A stretch of DNA of 64,000 bases from Linyphia triangularis (Eukaryota > Arthropoda > Arachnida > Araneae > Linyphiidae), in the NCBI GenBank assembly GCA_963978545.1, contig OZ021733.1:36003424-36067423 (forward strand), in the 5' to 3' direction. The notes beneath the pieces are model-generated. The model was not told the DNA's origin and did no database searches. It saw nothing but the letters and a program-made list of their open reading frames with translations. Shown piece by piece: positions 9,501-22,745 of the stretch (the stretch's first letter is position 1; each line of letters opens with the position of its first letter). Position numbers and translations under genes: made by a program.

Positions 9501-9867
9501 GCATTGCTGGAAACACTGGAGATCAAAGAACGGGATACTCAGGAACAGCCGCTTTAAGGGTTAAATATTTCATGTCTATAAAACATTTATATTCATGGTC
9601 ATTTAAAATGTACTCTAAATAGTGGGAAAAATATTTTTATAAATATGACTAAATAATTTACCTCTTAATATGTTGTTTACGTAAATAATTTTTTTTTTGA
9701 AAAAATTCTGTACCTAATATCAACTGTTTAGCAGCTATTTTACACTTGTTGTTTAAAATACAAACTATTGTAAATGTATATATGTATTAATGCTTCACTT
9801 GTTTATTTAAATAGATAAAATTTAATCCTGGAAGGTTAATTTTCATGTTGGTTTCTGGAAACAATCT

Positions 9868-10050
9868 GTGTGTTCTTGTAAGAAATTAAATCTCATACAA
9901 AGCCAATTTTTTAAAACAAGTTTTTTCATTTGTTTAAAAGTACTTTTGAGTGTTCTTGCGATTTTTGAAGATGTGCAAACTGTTAATGAGTTCTGTCAAG
10001 AACTCAGGAGTAAACTCTTAACCTTTATGCAGCAAGAATGCTGGAGATAG
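9868..10050 (+). other. Small conserved ORF, unit 1 copy
   Basis: 60-codon ORF whose second half (IFEDVQTVNEFCQELRSK) looks more protein-like than the surrounding AT-rich frames and ends at TAG. It could be a terminal exon. The copy at 18536-18718 differs by one residue, but the flanks are equally conserved, so conservation is not evidence of selection. The equivalent is deleted in unit 3. No family recognised. Confidence 0.2.
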
Positions 10051-11585
10051 AGAATTTTCAGATTATGTTGAATTGATATTTTAGTTGAATTGACTTTTAA
10101 AGATTTTATACAATAATTTACATTCTCTTAACAAGTGGTATATCAAACATTTGGCTGTTCTATTTTTTCGTAAAGTATGTAAAAAAAATGCCTAGCTTTC
10201 TGGTTATTTTGTTACATTGCTTTCACTAACATACTCTAAATTTACCAAATTTAATATATGATCTCGATAAGTCACCAGTGCATTGGAATCAGATGTGCTG
10301 TTTGATATTAATATTTATTTTGGCTCGTTTAGGCCTTTGCATGTATTGCCTATGCTAATGAATATCCTAGATCATAAAAATTGTGTTATAATTGTCGAAT
10401 AATTTATTTGTTTTCTATCTTGAAACATCTTAATTTTTTTTCTCTCTAAAACAGACTACTGATTGGCCATTGCATTTAATGTTGTTGAGCAGGCAAGAAA
10501 ATAAACCAAGCAATATGTGATTTGCACCCACATTCTTAGCAATCTTTGATTTAAAAGAAAATATAATAATATTAAGAGTATATTTTTTACGGAATTGCTA
10601 ACTAAATAAGGGCTATTTGATTCTTATCTAAAACTCTAAGAAAATATTGTACTATTAAAATAGTATATCTTCAAAAAACATAAACTTTTGCTTATAGTTT
10701 GATGAATTATTAAAATGTGGTATCTATACAGGTACTTTTTTTAATGTCTCTCAGTTCTAATAAAATCAACTGTTAATCTAATTTAAAAGTTAATCACAAC
10801 CATCTCGATGTACTGACTCTGCAATGTACCAAATTTCATGTTTCTAGTAGCAAAAGAGGTGATTATTATTGGTTGCGGACTGACAAACATTCAGCTTCAT
10901 ATATATTTTATGTATAACTAATTCTATACTTAAAATCAAATGTTTAGCTAACATTTCGGATTTGTTGTGTAGAATTCTTAGAAACAAAACCATCTTAGCT
11001 GGTTATTAGGCAAATATTGCTGAGTGTATATACTAATAGAACTTTAATTTGTATGTACTTATAGGATGCTTCTATAGGACTATGATTAAATTTATTTTTC
11101 GACAATATAGATTTGATTTAATATTTTTGAGTAAAAGAAACATAAAGCAAGTGATTTTAATTGCTAACACAGCTGGTACTTCTTGAAATTGTGACTTCTG
11201 GCTTTAAATTTAACAACTTTCTTGTTAGGAATGTCTGTGGTCTGTGTATACGTGAATATTAAGCTCTCAATAAAGTAATTGTATTGAAAGTTGTTTCTAA
11301 CTATGTGTTTTAACTATTTGATTTCAATGAATTTTAAAATATATATTTTTGGGGTTACTTTAATGTCAGAATTCTTGACCATTTCTGTTACTAAGAATGT
11401 TTAATATATTGCAAGATTATTTGGGTGTAAGTTAAAGTTATGTTTGTCTTTTTAAAGAACCTTTCAACATTCTATTTCAATGTTATTAAAATGCAAAATT
11501 AGAACTAAATTTATTAAAATTATTTTGCAAGATTAATATATAATCTATGTTATTTTTATGTCAACGCCCTTTTTTTATTATTTAG

Positions 11586-11672
11586 ACACTTTGAAAGGAT
11601 AACAGCAGATAGAATGGGAAATATATAAAAAGTTTTGAATTTTAATGGAAACAAATGGAATGTTCAGCAAAG
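11586..11672 (+). pseudogene. Decayed paralogue of the 81-nt exon, unit 1
   Basis: Preceded by a pyrimidine-rich tract and TTTAG and followed by G|GTACAATAA, like the exon at 41771-41851, to which it aligns with indels. It contains in-frame stops. The unit 2 equivalent is 20259-20345. It indicates an older duplication inside each unit. Confidence 0.4.
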
Positions 11673-12830
11673 GTACAATAATTTCATAGGTATTCGAAAT
11701 GTTTCATATTTAGAAACTTTTTAATAAAATATTTCTGCTCATCGTGTTTTTTAAATGTATTCTAAATTTTGTAAATATATTTGAATTACCTGACTACTGA
11801 ATACTGTATTACCTGACATATTATTCCCGAAATCTGTTTTCCCTGACTATTGTCTTTATAAAATACACTGTTTATTTTCTTCTTCACATTTCTTGTTGTT
11901 CATAAGCAAACTAAAGTAAAAAAGATTGTACATAAAATGTTGCATCAAATGTAAATATTAAAAGATAATGTTTTTACCTGGAAAATAATTTTCGTGTAAC
12001 TAACAATAATAAAACGTAGTTTCTTTTTAAAATAGCTCCGTCAGTTCTTGTATATATTTATATCTCATACAATGCGAATAGTTCTCGTTTTTTAAAGTAT
12101 ATATGAGTATTTTTGTGGTTACTGCAAAAAATTAGATTTTTCAGATCTTGTTGAATTTGTATTGCTAGGGATACTTGATAGTTAAATTAGATAGTTTGTG
12201 GAAATCGATATACATGCTCTTAACGAGGAAAATGTGAATCAGTCAAGTGTTATTTTTTCGTAGACATTGGAAATAAAGTGTCTTTAGATAAAAAAGAAAA
12301 ACCTTTTCTTTTGGATATTCCTTTGTGTTTCAGGAATGAAAATTGTCTTCCTTTACTCAGGTCCTCTTTTTTTCCTGAGATGTTCCGTTTTTTTTACAAT
12401 TTTATAATTTTTAGTGGACTTTATAGGGCTTTATCAGTTTAAACTTGGCTCAAACCCCCCCTCAGGAATTTTTTCTGGCTGCACCACTCTTCTGTACATA
12501 CATAAGTACACAAATATATATTTTTATTAAGTTGTTTTTGTAGTTCAATATAAGGCGACTTATATTTTCTTCTTTTCTATATTTTGACTTTAAACACACC
12601 TGACGTTTACATAAAGAATGGATTTTTTTTTAGACGACAAGCATTTGTGATTAGCTCCAATATTAAATGCTCATGTGAAAGAAAAAATTTTGTATTTGTA
12701 TATAGAAAAATTTTAGTTGATGAATAATAAATAAGTAAAATTTATTTTGTAAAATACATTTTTAAAAGTTCAATTTCTTTTATATTATAACATTTGAAAA
12801 ATTTGACAAAATATTTATAAATTTAAAATT

Positions 12831-13205
12831 TTGAAGACATTACTTCTCATTGAAATCTGTAGCTCATGCGCAAGAAAAATTCCTATTCAACCTATATTTA
12901 ATTTTGTACAACAGATTAATTGTCCTAATTGGAGACGTGAGGCCTTAACAAATCTGCTAACTCACATAAAATCATTTGTTAGAATCGATTCCCGAAAACC
13001 AAAGCATCCTTTGACTGGTTCAGTTAACTCTAATTTGGTACTTCAGTTGTTAACTGTCTCTTTGATATTGTATCGACAAATACTACTGTTAATTTTGTAT
13101 TTTCAAAATAATGGTATTAAATGCCTAAAAAATACTCTTCACTTGAATTTTAGGTATTATAGAGTTATAAATGGTACCGACACAGAATATCTAATCAACC
13201 ATTGA
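12831..13205 (+). other. Exon-like ORF, unit 1 copy
   Basis: 124-codon ORF. A possible acceptor (ACAACAG) ends at 12914. After it comes a stretch starting INCPNWRREALTNLLTH and continuing through RIDSRKPKHPLTG that has protein-like composition. In units 2 and 3 the same acceptor reads ACAACCG, and unit 2 also has a 2-bp deletion downstream. No consensus donor is obvious, so it may be a terminal exon or a relic. No family recognised. Confidence 0.3.
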
Positions 13206-16161
13206 CATCAACTAATAGAACTCAGTATTGTTATTAAGATAATTAAAATTTACGAAAAAAACGAATAAATTTGAAATCAAGCAGCCAATAATTTCTTATT
13301 GAAAACAAAAATGCATACATAAAATAAATTATGTAATAAAAAAATTCTGTAAATTTGACGCATTTTTGAATTAAAACTGTGCTATGGAAGGTTAGTTGTG
13401 TAAACTCTGTATGAATGAAAATCAACATTTCAATGCTAGGTATTATTTTTGTCATCGATTTTTTTTTCTCTTTCATTCAGATGTCAGAGACACATGGGTG
13501 TTTTTTTAATTAATTGATGGCTATTCTTTGAGGATATTTAAATTATACCTTGTGAAGAGTTTGTTTTTAATGGTAGTTGATGGTGAATTTATATTAATAG
13601 TATCGTTTGCTGGAATCCCTGGTTTCAAGTTATATTTATTCCAAATAATCACGAATTCAAATCGTACAATAAAACCATTAGACTATTTTTAAATATATAT
13701 TACAATACAAATTTATATATGTTTTTCAACAGGAAGTAGTTTTTCTTAGAAGGAACTTTTTCATGTGATTATAAAGTAAGATTTAACGGACATGAGCCTC
13801 GGCGAAACTAGTAGAATTGAATGGGTTTGAATTTAAAGATTTATTATTTAAGTGGCAATTCAAAATGATAATTTTATTATCCGTCTCAAAGCAGTTAAAG
13901 TACCCGTTCATGAATTTTTTTATATATAAATACTTCTTGAATCCTGAAAAAATCGCCTCTATTCATTTATCAATTATTTGAAGCTGGCGTGATTCCGATT
14001 GTAATTTGCTTTAGAATTAATTGTTAATTTAAAAAAAAAAATTATAATTGGGGTTGGAATGAAATTTTTTTAAGGTTATTTGCGTAAATGTTTTCAAATA
14101 ATTCAGGAAAAGGGCGTTTCTTTGGAAAAAAAATATTTGAATTTGCCGATTTGTCATTGAGATATTTGTTTTTCCAAATGCCACTAGATGGCGATACCAT
14201 GCAAAAACTAATGGCTTGTATAGTAGTGCAGATAAAAAATAATATTTTTTTAATGGATAAAAATTAAATTCTCCAAGTTAGCATATGAATTATAAAAAAA
14301 TATTTACTAGCTCTTAAATGAATTTTTGTATTTCTCTTCGATAATTATTTTAAAACACGGTATTTTAATACTTCAGTTACTTTACATTTACTAACTGTAA
14401 TCGAAAGTTTGTGTTTTGAGTCAAATAAATGGGAGGAGCTAAAACAATTTCGAAATTTTTTATGAATTATTAAAGGATATAAATCTATCTACGTTTACTT
14501 CCACAACTTTTAAACAAAATTAACGATCATTTTAACTCACAAGGCCACATGGGTTCATATAGTCAAACCTCATTTACGTCTCCCTCCCCCCCCCCTTTCC
14601 CCCTTCTCCTCATTTTAAATAAAATCATCTTTTAAAAATTAAGAAATTATGAACTCCAGTTCAATTTATGCGGTTTTTTTTAGGTAGGAGAATTAAAAGT
14701 ATTAATGAAGCTTACTGCATGTGGAAAATATTTAAAAATCATTTGCTACTTGCATTTGCATGTTCTCATAAGATATCCCCTAGTTGGCCTTGGACACTCA
14801 TTTTTTAGATGAACGTTTTTATACATTCAATGATAAGTTTTTGCCGTTATCAGAATACTAATTAATAGGAGATAAGGCATAATGTAATTTTTTAAAAAAT
14901 CAAAACTGAGATTTTCAACTATGTAGTACCACAGTAAAGATGGTATTGGTCTATAGTTGCAATTTGAGAACTGTGTTGCTATTTTGTTTAACTATATGTA
15001 AATATATTATATACATCCATTTGGATAATTATTCTATTAAACTTTTGATCGTTTTTTGTTTTGTTTTTTATGGAGGGTCCATTTAAATAGTATAATTTGA
15101 AGTTTCTTGTAAATATACATATTTAACCTGTTGCATTATCATAATCATAAGGAATGCATATTTTAAACACATTGTACTAGTAATGAGAAAATTTGAATGC
15201 TATCTGATGTACGTTGAAATCATTTAAAATACTTTTTATGACATTATTTTTATAAACTTTTAGCATTCTGATATTCCAAATGGTATATTTTTTTGGTGGC
15301 AGTTTATTTACTGTTTTATTAAAATTTTACAGATTATATAGTCTAGTTGTTCCAATCTATCCATAGTGTTTTACTGGTATGCATTCGAGATATTTACTTT
15401 CAACACAACACTTTTTAAATAGTGTTATAGACATTCCCTATCTTTTGGTAGTTTGTTTGTTTCTTAAATTAAATGTAAATTTTTTAGTTATTTACATTTT
15501 ATCATTTACGTATTACTAATTTGCCTTCATATTTAAAACTGTGAAAATGTGACTTACCTTGAACAAAGTTTTTCAATTTACAAGAATTCTGTATTTTAAA
15601 ATTTGAATATCACAACGTATTTGTTGTTGCAATGGAGGGGGTATCTGTAGATGATGCTTGTATTAAGAGCCAAGAAACATTTATGGCTTAAATTCTTAAA
15701 GTTGGGAGATTTAGTTTAAATAATCTATATTTTGTTGGTAGTTGCCATATAAGAAAACCAGAAATTATACATTTTTGAATTTATAAAAAAAAAAGTGACC
15801 GTTGATGTATCTTTAAGATATTCAAATGTAAAATTTAGATTAAAATTTACAAAAAATTCTTGTTTTGATATTTTTTAGTATTTTTAACAAAACTTGAAAT
15901 TTCATTAAAGATTTCACTCTTTAAAAACTTATAATCTAATTTTCGCATTTAAATTAGTTTTAACAACAGAAAAGTACGACAAAATTAATTGCACCTGATG
16001 TTTTTTTCTTTTTTTTCTGAAGTCTTTACTTTTTTTGTACGGATTGAATATAAATTTTCCGACTTGTATAGTAACTTTTAAGTCTTGGATGCAATATCTT
16101 CATTTCATCCACATTAAATATTAAAATATATTATTTAATTTAATTTTTTTTTTAATTCCAG

Positions 16162-16267
16162 GCAACCATGTTGCTAAAGTTAAGCGACGAAAGTACAGAA
16201 AACAAATTGGAAGATTTGAAGTTCCTGGTACAGTCAGCAGAGCAGCATCAGTTAAGCAGCAGACATT
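16162..16267 (+). CDS. Candidate 106-nt internal exon, unit 2
   Basis: A long T-rich tract and TTCCAG precede it and GTAGGT follows it, so both splice signals look good. The frame is open through the exon (phase 1 in, phase 2 out) and encodes about 35 residues including VAKVKRRKYRKQIGRFEV, a basic segment with no low-complexity bias. The copy at 35412-35517 differs only at one codon (AAA/AGC-type change near residue 14). No partner exon in a compatible phase was identified within the unit, and I do not recognise the family. It is the best evidence that the array derives from a host gene. Confidence 0.5.
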
Positions 16268-17866
16268 GTAGGTTTTTAATAATTAAGTTTTGTGTGGAAA
16301 CATTCATGGACTTTATTTTCAATTAATTTTTTCTCTTGTTTGTTATACTCCTCACAATGCCAACTTTATTATTACTTTTTTACTAACATCTTGTACTTAA
16401 ATTACAAATGCTAATAGTTTCTGAATCTCAATGCTGTAATAAAAAAATGTTAGAAATTTTTATAGCCTACTATTTTGAGTTGCATGTCTAAATTTGATTC
16501 GTTTTGTTAATTTTTATCTGATTTTTTTTTTTTTTTTTTGCTCAAGAAGAAAACCTATATGATGATACATATGGTTGACTCAACTCCATTTTTGAAAGAT
16601 ATTCTTTTCGAAACATTAGTAATGTAGATGCAATTTCAATTTTACTGTTTGGAATATAAACTAACGTAAATATATACATGTATTGTTGCATCAATTCTGT
16701 GTTTCAAAATATAATGTTTTAAACTGAAAAATTTGTTGTCATGTATCTTTCGATAATTAAATGTAGTTGGTTCCTAGAAGTGCTCCTTATGTTCTTGTGT
16801 GTATTTCTATCAATATGGATTCTTCTTAAGCAATTCCACCTTTTTGAAAGTATATATTTCTGTATTCTTGCAATAACTGCCGAAATTCAAATATATTGCT
16901 CATCGTAATGGGTTTAGAGAAATTTCAGGTGTGAGCTCATTATTTTATGCACCAAGAATGCATAAGATATCGGATATCCGGTTATTTTATTATTCAGAAA
17001 AATTGTTCTCATGATCATCTTATCGAATATTTTTACATAAATAATTTTGCATACCACATAACATGTAATTTTGAGTTCAGACCACATTTTTATATCTTCT
17101 TTGCGAAGCATTAATTTAAATAAATTATTTGTTATTTAGCAACATTCTCCTGGATGTGTCCTTACATAGACTTTGACTCATATTTTTTGCTCTTGCATTA
17201 AAATATACTTAACAATAAAATATATTTGTGTTTGTTTCCATCATTAAGTGAATTTTTACTAGTCTTTTTATCTGAGTGTTTCAATAATTGTTCAATATTA
17301 TTTTGTACTTTGGTGCTTCATTATTATTTTTGCACTAGGAATGCTTCTATTCAGGACCAATTTTTTAAACAATGTTGATTTTATTTAGTATTTTTGAGGT
17401 TACATTTTTAAAGGCAACAAATTTTAACTGCCATATTAACTTCTTCTCTCTTAAACAATATCTCTTGGTCTTAAGTTTTCAATCTCTCTGGTTAGAAGCA
17501 AGTGTAGTCTATAAATACATGGTCATTAACCTCTCAATCTACAATGATATTGAAAGTTAGAATTATATTGAAAGTTGCTCTTTGGTTTCTTCTTTTTCTT
17601 GAATTCTTGGAATACATATTTTTCCTGGGATATTTTTATGTCAGAATAATTAAACAAGTGTGTTATTAAGTTCCTTTATTTCCTTGCAAGCTCATTTGAT
17701 TGTAAGTTAAAGTTGGGTTTCTTTTTATAAAGTAAATCTTTGAATATTCCGTCTCAATGTTTTTTCAAATGCCAAGTTAGAAGATTATTTATTGTAATAA
17801 TTTTTTTGCAAGATGCGATTATAGCTAATATTAATTTTATTAAAATGCCTCTTTTTAATTCTTTAG

Positions 17867-17945
17867 ATTCTTTAAAAGGGGTGTCAGTTGATGGAAGATC
17901 TATATAAAAAAAAAATTTACTGGAATCTAATGGAAGGTTTTTTGA
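17867..17945 (+). pseudogene. Broken copy of the 81-nt exon, unit 2
   Basis: Same acceptor context (AATTCTTTAG) as 41771 in unit 3. It has TATATAA creating a stop and a deletion that removes the CAG-TCAAG|GTACAG donor region. The equivalent exon in unit 3 is open. Confidence 0.45.
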
Positions 17946-18535
17946 GTTGTTTGAAACCCTCAGAGTGTCTAGGGAATGGGCGAAATTGTACAATTGTTTT
18001 CCCTGCAATAATTTTTTAATTTTATTTCTGATTTCAATAAAATTAATTTAAATTATTTTGTATTTACTTTGTTTTAAATGGGTTTTAAATTATCCTCCTC
18101 ATAAAAATGTTAAAAAAATATTTTACTTTAAATTTTATTTATAAATTTAAAAATGTGGTGTATTGCTGGAAACACTTTAGATCAAAGAACGGGATAATCC
18201 GGAGCAGCCGCCTTAAGGGTTAAATATTTCATGTTTTCGATATTTCTATAAAGCATTTCTAATCATGGTGATTTAAAATGTATTCTTAATTATGTCAAAA
18301 TATTTATATATATATGACTAAATAATTTACCTCTTAATATGTTGTTTACGTAAATAATTTTTTTCACAAAATATTTTGTACCAAATATCAACTGTTTAGC
18401 AGCTATTTTACACTTGTTGTTTAAAATACAAACTATTGTAAATGTATACATGTATTAATGCTTCATTTGTTTATTTAAATAGATAAAATTTAATCCTGGA
18501 AGGTTAATTTTCATGTTGGTTTCTGGAAACAATCT

Positions 18536-18718
18536 GTGTGTTCTTGTAAGAAATTAATTCTCATACAAAGCCAATTTTTTAAAACAAGTTTTTTCATTTG
18601 TTTAAAAGTACTTTTGAGTGTTCTTGCGATTTTTGAAGATGTGCAAACTGTTAATGAGTTCTGTCAAGAACTCAGGAGTAAACTCTTAACCTTTATGCAG
18701 CAAGAATGCTGGAGATAG
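18536..18718 (+). other. Small conserved ORF, unit 2 copy
   Basis: Same 60-codon ORF as at 9868-10050, with one residue changed (N to I at position 8). Same caution: the surrounding non-coding DNA is equally conserved. Confidence 0.2.
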
Positions 18719-20258
18719 AGAATTTTCAGATTATGTTGAATTGATATTTTAGTTGAATTGACTTTTAAAGATTTTATACAATAATTTACATTCTCTTAAC
18801 AAGTGGTATATCAAACATTTGGCTGTTCTATTTTTTCGTAAAGTATGTAAAAAAAATGCCTAGCTTTCTGGTTATTTTGTTACATTGCTTTCACTAACAT
18901 ATTCCAAATTTACCAAATTTAATATATGATCTCGATAAGTCACCAGTGCATTGGAATCACATGTGCTGTTTGATATTAATATTTATTTTGGCTCGTTTAG
19001 GCCCTTGCATGTATTGCCTATGCTAATGAATATCCTAGATCATAAAAATTGTGTTATAATTGTCGAATAATTTATTTGTTTTCTATCTTGAAACATCTTA
19101 ATTTTTTTTCTCTCTAAAACAGACTACTGATTGGCCATTGCATTTAATGTCGTTGAGGAGGCAAGAAAATAAACCAAGCAATATGTGATTTGCACCCACA
19201 TTCTTAGCAATCTTTGATTTAAAAGAAAATATAATAATATTAAGAGTAAATTTTTTACGGAATTGCTAACTAAATCAGGGCTATTTGATTCTTATCTACA
19301 ACTCTAAGAAAATATTGTACTATTAAAATAGTATATCTTCAAAAGGCATAAACTTTTACTTATAGTTTGATGAATTATGAAAATATGGTATCTATACAGG
19401 TACTTTTTTTAATGTCTCTCAGTTCTAATAAAATCAACTGTTAATCTAATTTAAAAGTTAATCACAACCATCTCGATGTACTGACTCTGCAATGTACCAA
19501 ATTTCATGTTTCTAGTAGCAAAAGAGGTGATTATTATTGGTTGCGGACAGACAAACATTCAGCTTCATATATATTTTATGTATAAACAAAACTAATTCTA
19601 TACTTAAAATCAAATGTTTAGCTAACATTTCGGATTTGTTGTGTAGAATTCTTAGAAACAAAACCATCTTAGCTGGTTATTAAACAAATATTGCTGAGTG
19701 TATATACTAATAGAACTTTAATTTGTATATACTTATAGGATGCTTCTATAGGACTATGATTAAATTTATTTTTCGACAATATAGATTTGATTTAATATTT
19801 TTGAGTAAAAGAAACATAAAGCAAGTGATTTTAATTGCTAACACAGCTGGTACTTCTTGAAATTGTGACTTCTGGCTTTAAATTTAACAACTTTCTTGTT
19901 AGGAATGTGTGTGGTCTGTGTATACGTGAATATTAAGCTCTCAATAAAGTAATTGTATTGAAATTTGTTTCTAACTATGTGTTTTAACTATTTGATTTCA
20001 ATGAATTTTAAAATATATATTTTTGGGGTTACTTTAATGTCAGAATTCTTGACCATTTCTGTTACTAAGAATGTTTAATATATTGCAAGATTATTTGGGT
20101 GTAAGTTAAAGTTATGTTTGTCTTTTTAAAGAACCTTTCAAATTCTATTTCAATGTTATTAAAATGCAAAATTAGAACTAAATTTATTGAAATGATTTTG
20201 CAAGATTAATATATAATCTATGTTATTTTTATGTCAACGCCCTTTTTTTGTTATTTAG

Positions 20259-20345
20259 ACACTTTGAAAGGATAACAGCAGATAGAATGGGAAAAATATA
20301 AAAAGTTTTGAATTTTAATGGAAACAAATGGAATGTTCAGCAAAG
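20259..20345 (+). pseudogene. Decayed paralogue of the 81-nt exon, unit 2
   Basis: Equivalent of 11586-11672: TTATTTAG acceptor context, internal stops, and GGTACAGTAA at the donor side. Confidence 0.35.
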
Positions 20346-21538
20346 GTACAGTAATTTCATAGGTATTCGAAATGTTTCATATTTAGATACTTTTTAATAA
20401 AATATTTCTGCTCATCGTGTTTTTAAAATGTATTCTAAATTTTGTAAATATATTTGAATTACCTGACTACTGAATACTGTATTACCTGACATATTATTCC
20501 CGAAATCTGTTTTCCCTGACTATTGTCTTTATAAAATACACTGTTTATTTTCTTCTTCACATTTCTTGTTGTTCATATGCAAACTAAAATAAAAAAAATA
20601 TTGTACATGTAATGTTGCATCAAATGTAAATATTAAAAGATAATGTTTTTACCTTTAAAATAATTTTCGTGTAACTAACAATAATAAAACGTAGTTTTTT
20701 TAAAAATAGCTCCGTCAGTTCTTGTATATATTTATAATGCAGACAATGCGAATAGTTCTCGTTTTTTAAAGAATATATGAGTATTTTTGTGGTTACTGCA
20801 AAAAATTAGATTTTTCAGATCTTGTTGAATTTATATTGCTAGGGATACTTGATAGTTTAATTAGATAGTTTGTGTAAATCAATATACATGCTCTTAACGA
20901 GGAAAATGTGAATCTGTTATTTTTTCGTAGACATTGGAAATAAAGTGTCTTTAGATAAAAAAGAAAAACCTTTTCTTTTGGATATTCCTTTGTGTTTCAG
21001 GAATGAAAATTGTCTTCCTTTACTCAGGTCCTCTTTTTTTCCTGAGATGTTCCAATTCCGTTTTTTTTTACAATTTTATAATTTTTAGTTTACTTTATAG
21101 GGCTTTATCAGTTTAAACTTGGCTCAAACCCCCCTCAGGAATTTTTTCTGGCTGCACCACTCTTCTGTAAATACATAAGTACACAAATATATATTTTTAT
21201 TAAGTTGTTTTTGTAGTTCAATATAAAGCGACTTATATTTTCCTCTTTTCTATATTTTGACTTTAAACACCCCTGATGTTTACATAAAGAATTGATTTTT
21301 TTTTAGACGACAAGCATTTGTGATTAGCTCCAATATTAAATGCTCATATGAAAGAAAATTATTTGTATTTGTATGTAGAAAAATGTTAGTTGATGAATAA
21401 TAAATAAGTAAAATTTATTTAGTAAAATACATTTTTAAAAGTTCAATTTCTTTTATATTATAACATTTGAAAAATTTGACAAAATATTTATAAATTTAAA
21501 ATTTTGAAGACATTAGTTCTCATTGAAATCTGTAGCTC

Positions 21539-21781
21539 ATGCGCAAGAAAATTCCTATTCAACCTATATTTAATTTTTTACAACCGATTAATTGTCCTAA
21601 TTGGAGACGTGAGGCCTTAACAAATCTGCTAACTCACATAAAATCATTTGTTAGAATTGATTCCCGAAAACCAAAGCATCCTTTGACTGGTTCAGTTAAC
21701 TCTAATTTAGTACTTCAGTTGGGAACTGTCTCTGATATTGTATCGATAAATACTGCTCTTAATTTTGTATTTTCAAAGTAA
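21539..21781 (+). pseudogene. Exon-like ORF, unit 2 copy, frameshifted
   Basis: Counterpart of 12831-13205 and 44105-44461. The NCPNWRREALTNLLTHIKSF segment is intact. A 2-bp deletion around 21733 (TCTCTGATATTG against TCTCTTTGATATTG) then shifts the frame, and the upstream acceptor reads CCG instead of CAG. Confidence 0.3.
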
Positions 21782-22124
21782 TGGTATTAAATACCTAAAA
21801 AATACTCTTCACTTGAATTTTAGGTACTATAGTTATAAATGGTCCTGACACAGAATATCTAATCAACCATTGACATCAACTAATAGACCTCAGTACTGTA
21901 TTAAGATAATTAAAATTTACCAGAAAAAACGAATAAATTTGAAATCAAGCAGCCAATAATTTCTTATTGAAAACAAAAATGCATACATAAAATAAATTAT
22001 GTAATAAAAAAATTCTGTAAATTTGACACATTTTTGAATTAAAACTGTGCTATGGAAGGTTAGTAGTGTAAATTCTGTATGAATGAAAATCAACATTTCA
22101 ATGCTAGGTATTATTTTTGTCATC

Positions 22125-22155
<31 letters not shown>

Positions 22156-22339
22156 CATTTTCATTCAGATGTCAGAGACACATGGATGTTTTTTTAATTA
22201 ATTGAATGGCTATTCTTTGAGGATATTTAAATTTTACCTTGTGAAGAGTTTGTTTTAAATGGTAGTTGATGGTGAATTTTATATTAATAGTATCGTTTGC
22301 TGGACTCCCTGGTTTCAAGTTATACCCAAGCAACGCAAC

Positions 22340-22745
22340 CATGTTGTTTCAATGTGGTGTCAACGTTAAATACCAACATGCACAATGTTGTTTCAACGTG
22401 GAACTGCAACGTTGTTTTCAAGTGGAAGTGTTCACTTAAAGGAGCGTGGATGCAATGTTGTGTGCCAACGTTGTTTCAACGTAGATATATCATGTGGTTT
22501 CAATGTTGAATGTCAATATTGTTTCAACGTGGATTTGTCACATTGTTTCCACGTGAGAGTGTTCATTTTTGCCCATGTGGTTTCCACGTTGAATGTCAAT
22601 GTTGTTTCAACATGGATGCATCCCATTGTTACCACCATGATAGTGTTCACTTTTACCAATGTTGTTTAAACATGAATCTTCCACATGAGTATTCAATATT
22701 GAATCTTACCAATGTTGTTTCAAGACACACATCCCATAATGCTGT
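22340..22745. repeat. Left subterminal array of TTGTTTCAACGT-like motifs
   Basis: More than ten degenerate repeats built on AATGTTGTTTCAACGTGGA, spaced about 25-45 bp apart, with variants ending in CATGG or CACGTG. The ORFs reading through it (22297-22761) are repeat artefacts rich in FNV and Cys. Such arrays often serve as transposase-binding regions (inference). Confidence 0.7.

Larger units (their letters stand above)
2186..14223 (+). repeat. Tandem unit 1 of 3
   Basis: First copy of a roughly 8.7-kb segment repeated head to tail three times. The unit starts at TAGTGCAGATAAAA. Its first about 590 bp (the part resuming at 8059, after the gypsy insertion) is a diverged match to 14224-14805 and 28770-28840 onward. 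8650-9500 is specific to this copy and replaces the section holding the 106-nt exon in units 2 and 3. From about 9500 to 14223 it is nearly identical to 18165-22324 plus 28162-28769. The gypsy element sits 64 bp into the unit. Confidence 0.85.

Noticed and set aside
9329..9526. 65-codon minus-strand ORF rich in Leu, Phe and Ile
   Set aside because: AT-rich chance frame with no motif, located in a block unique to unit 1.
16914..17111. Minus-strand 65-codon ORF repeated at 36165-36362
   Set aside because: Duplicated only because the tandem unit is duplicated; no splice or start context and no recognised motif.
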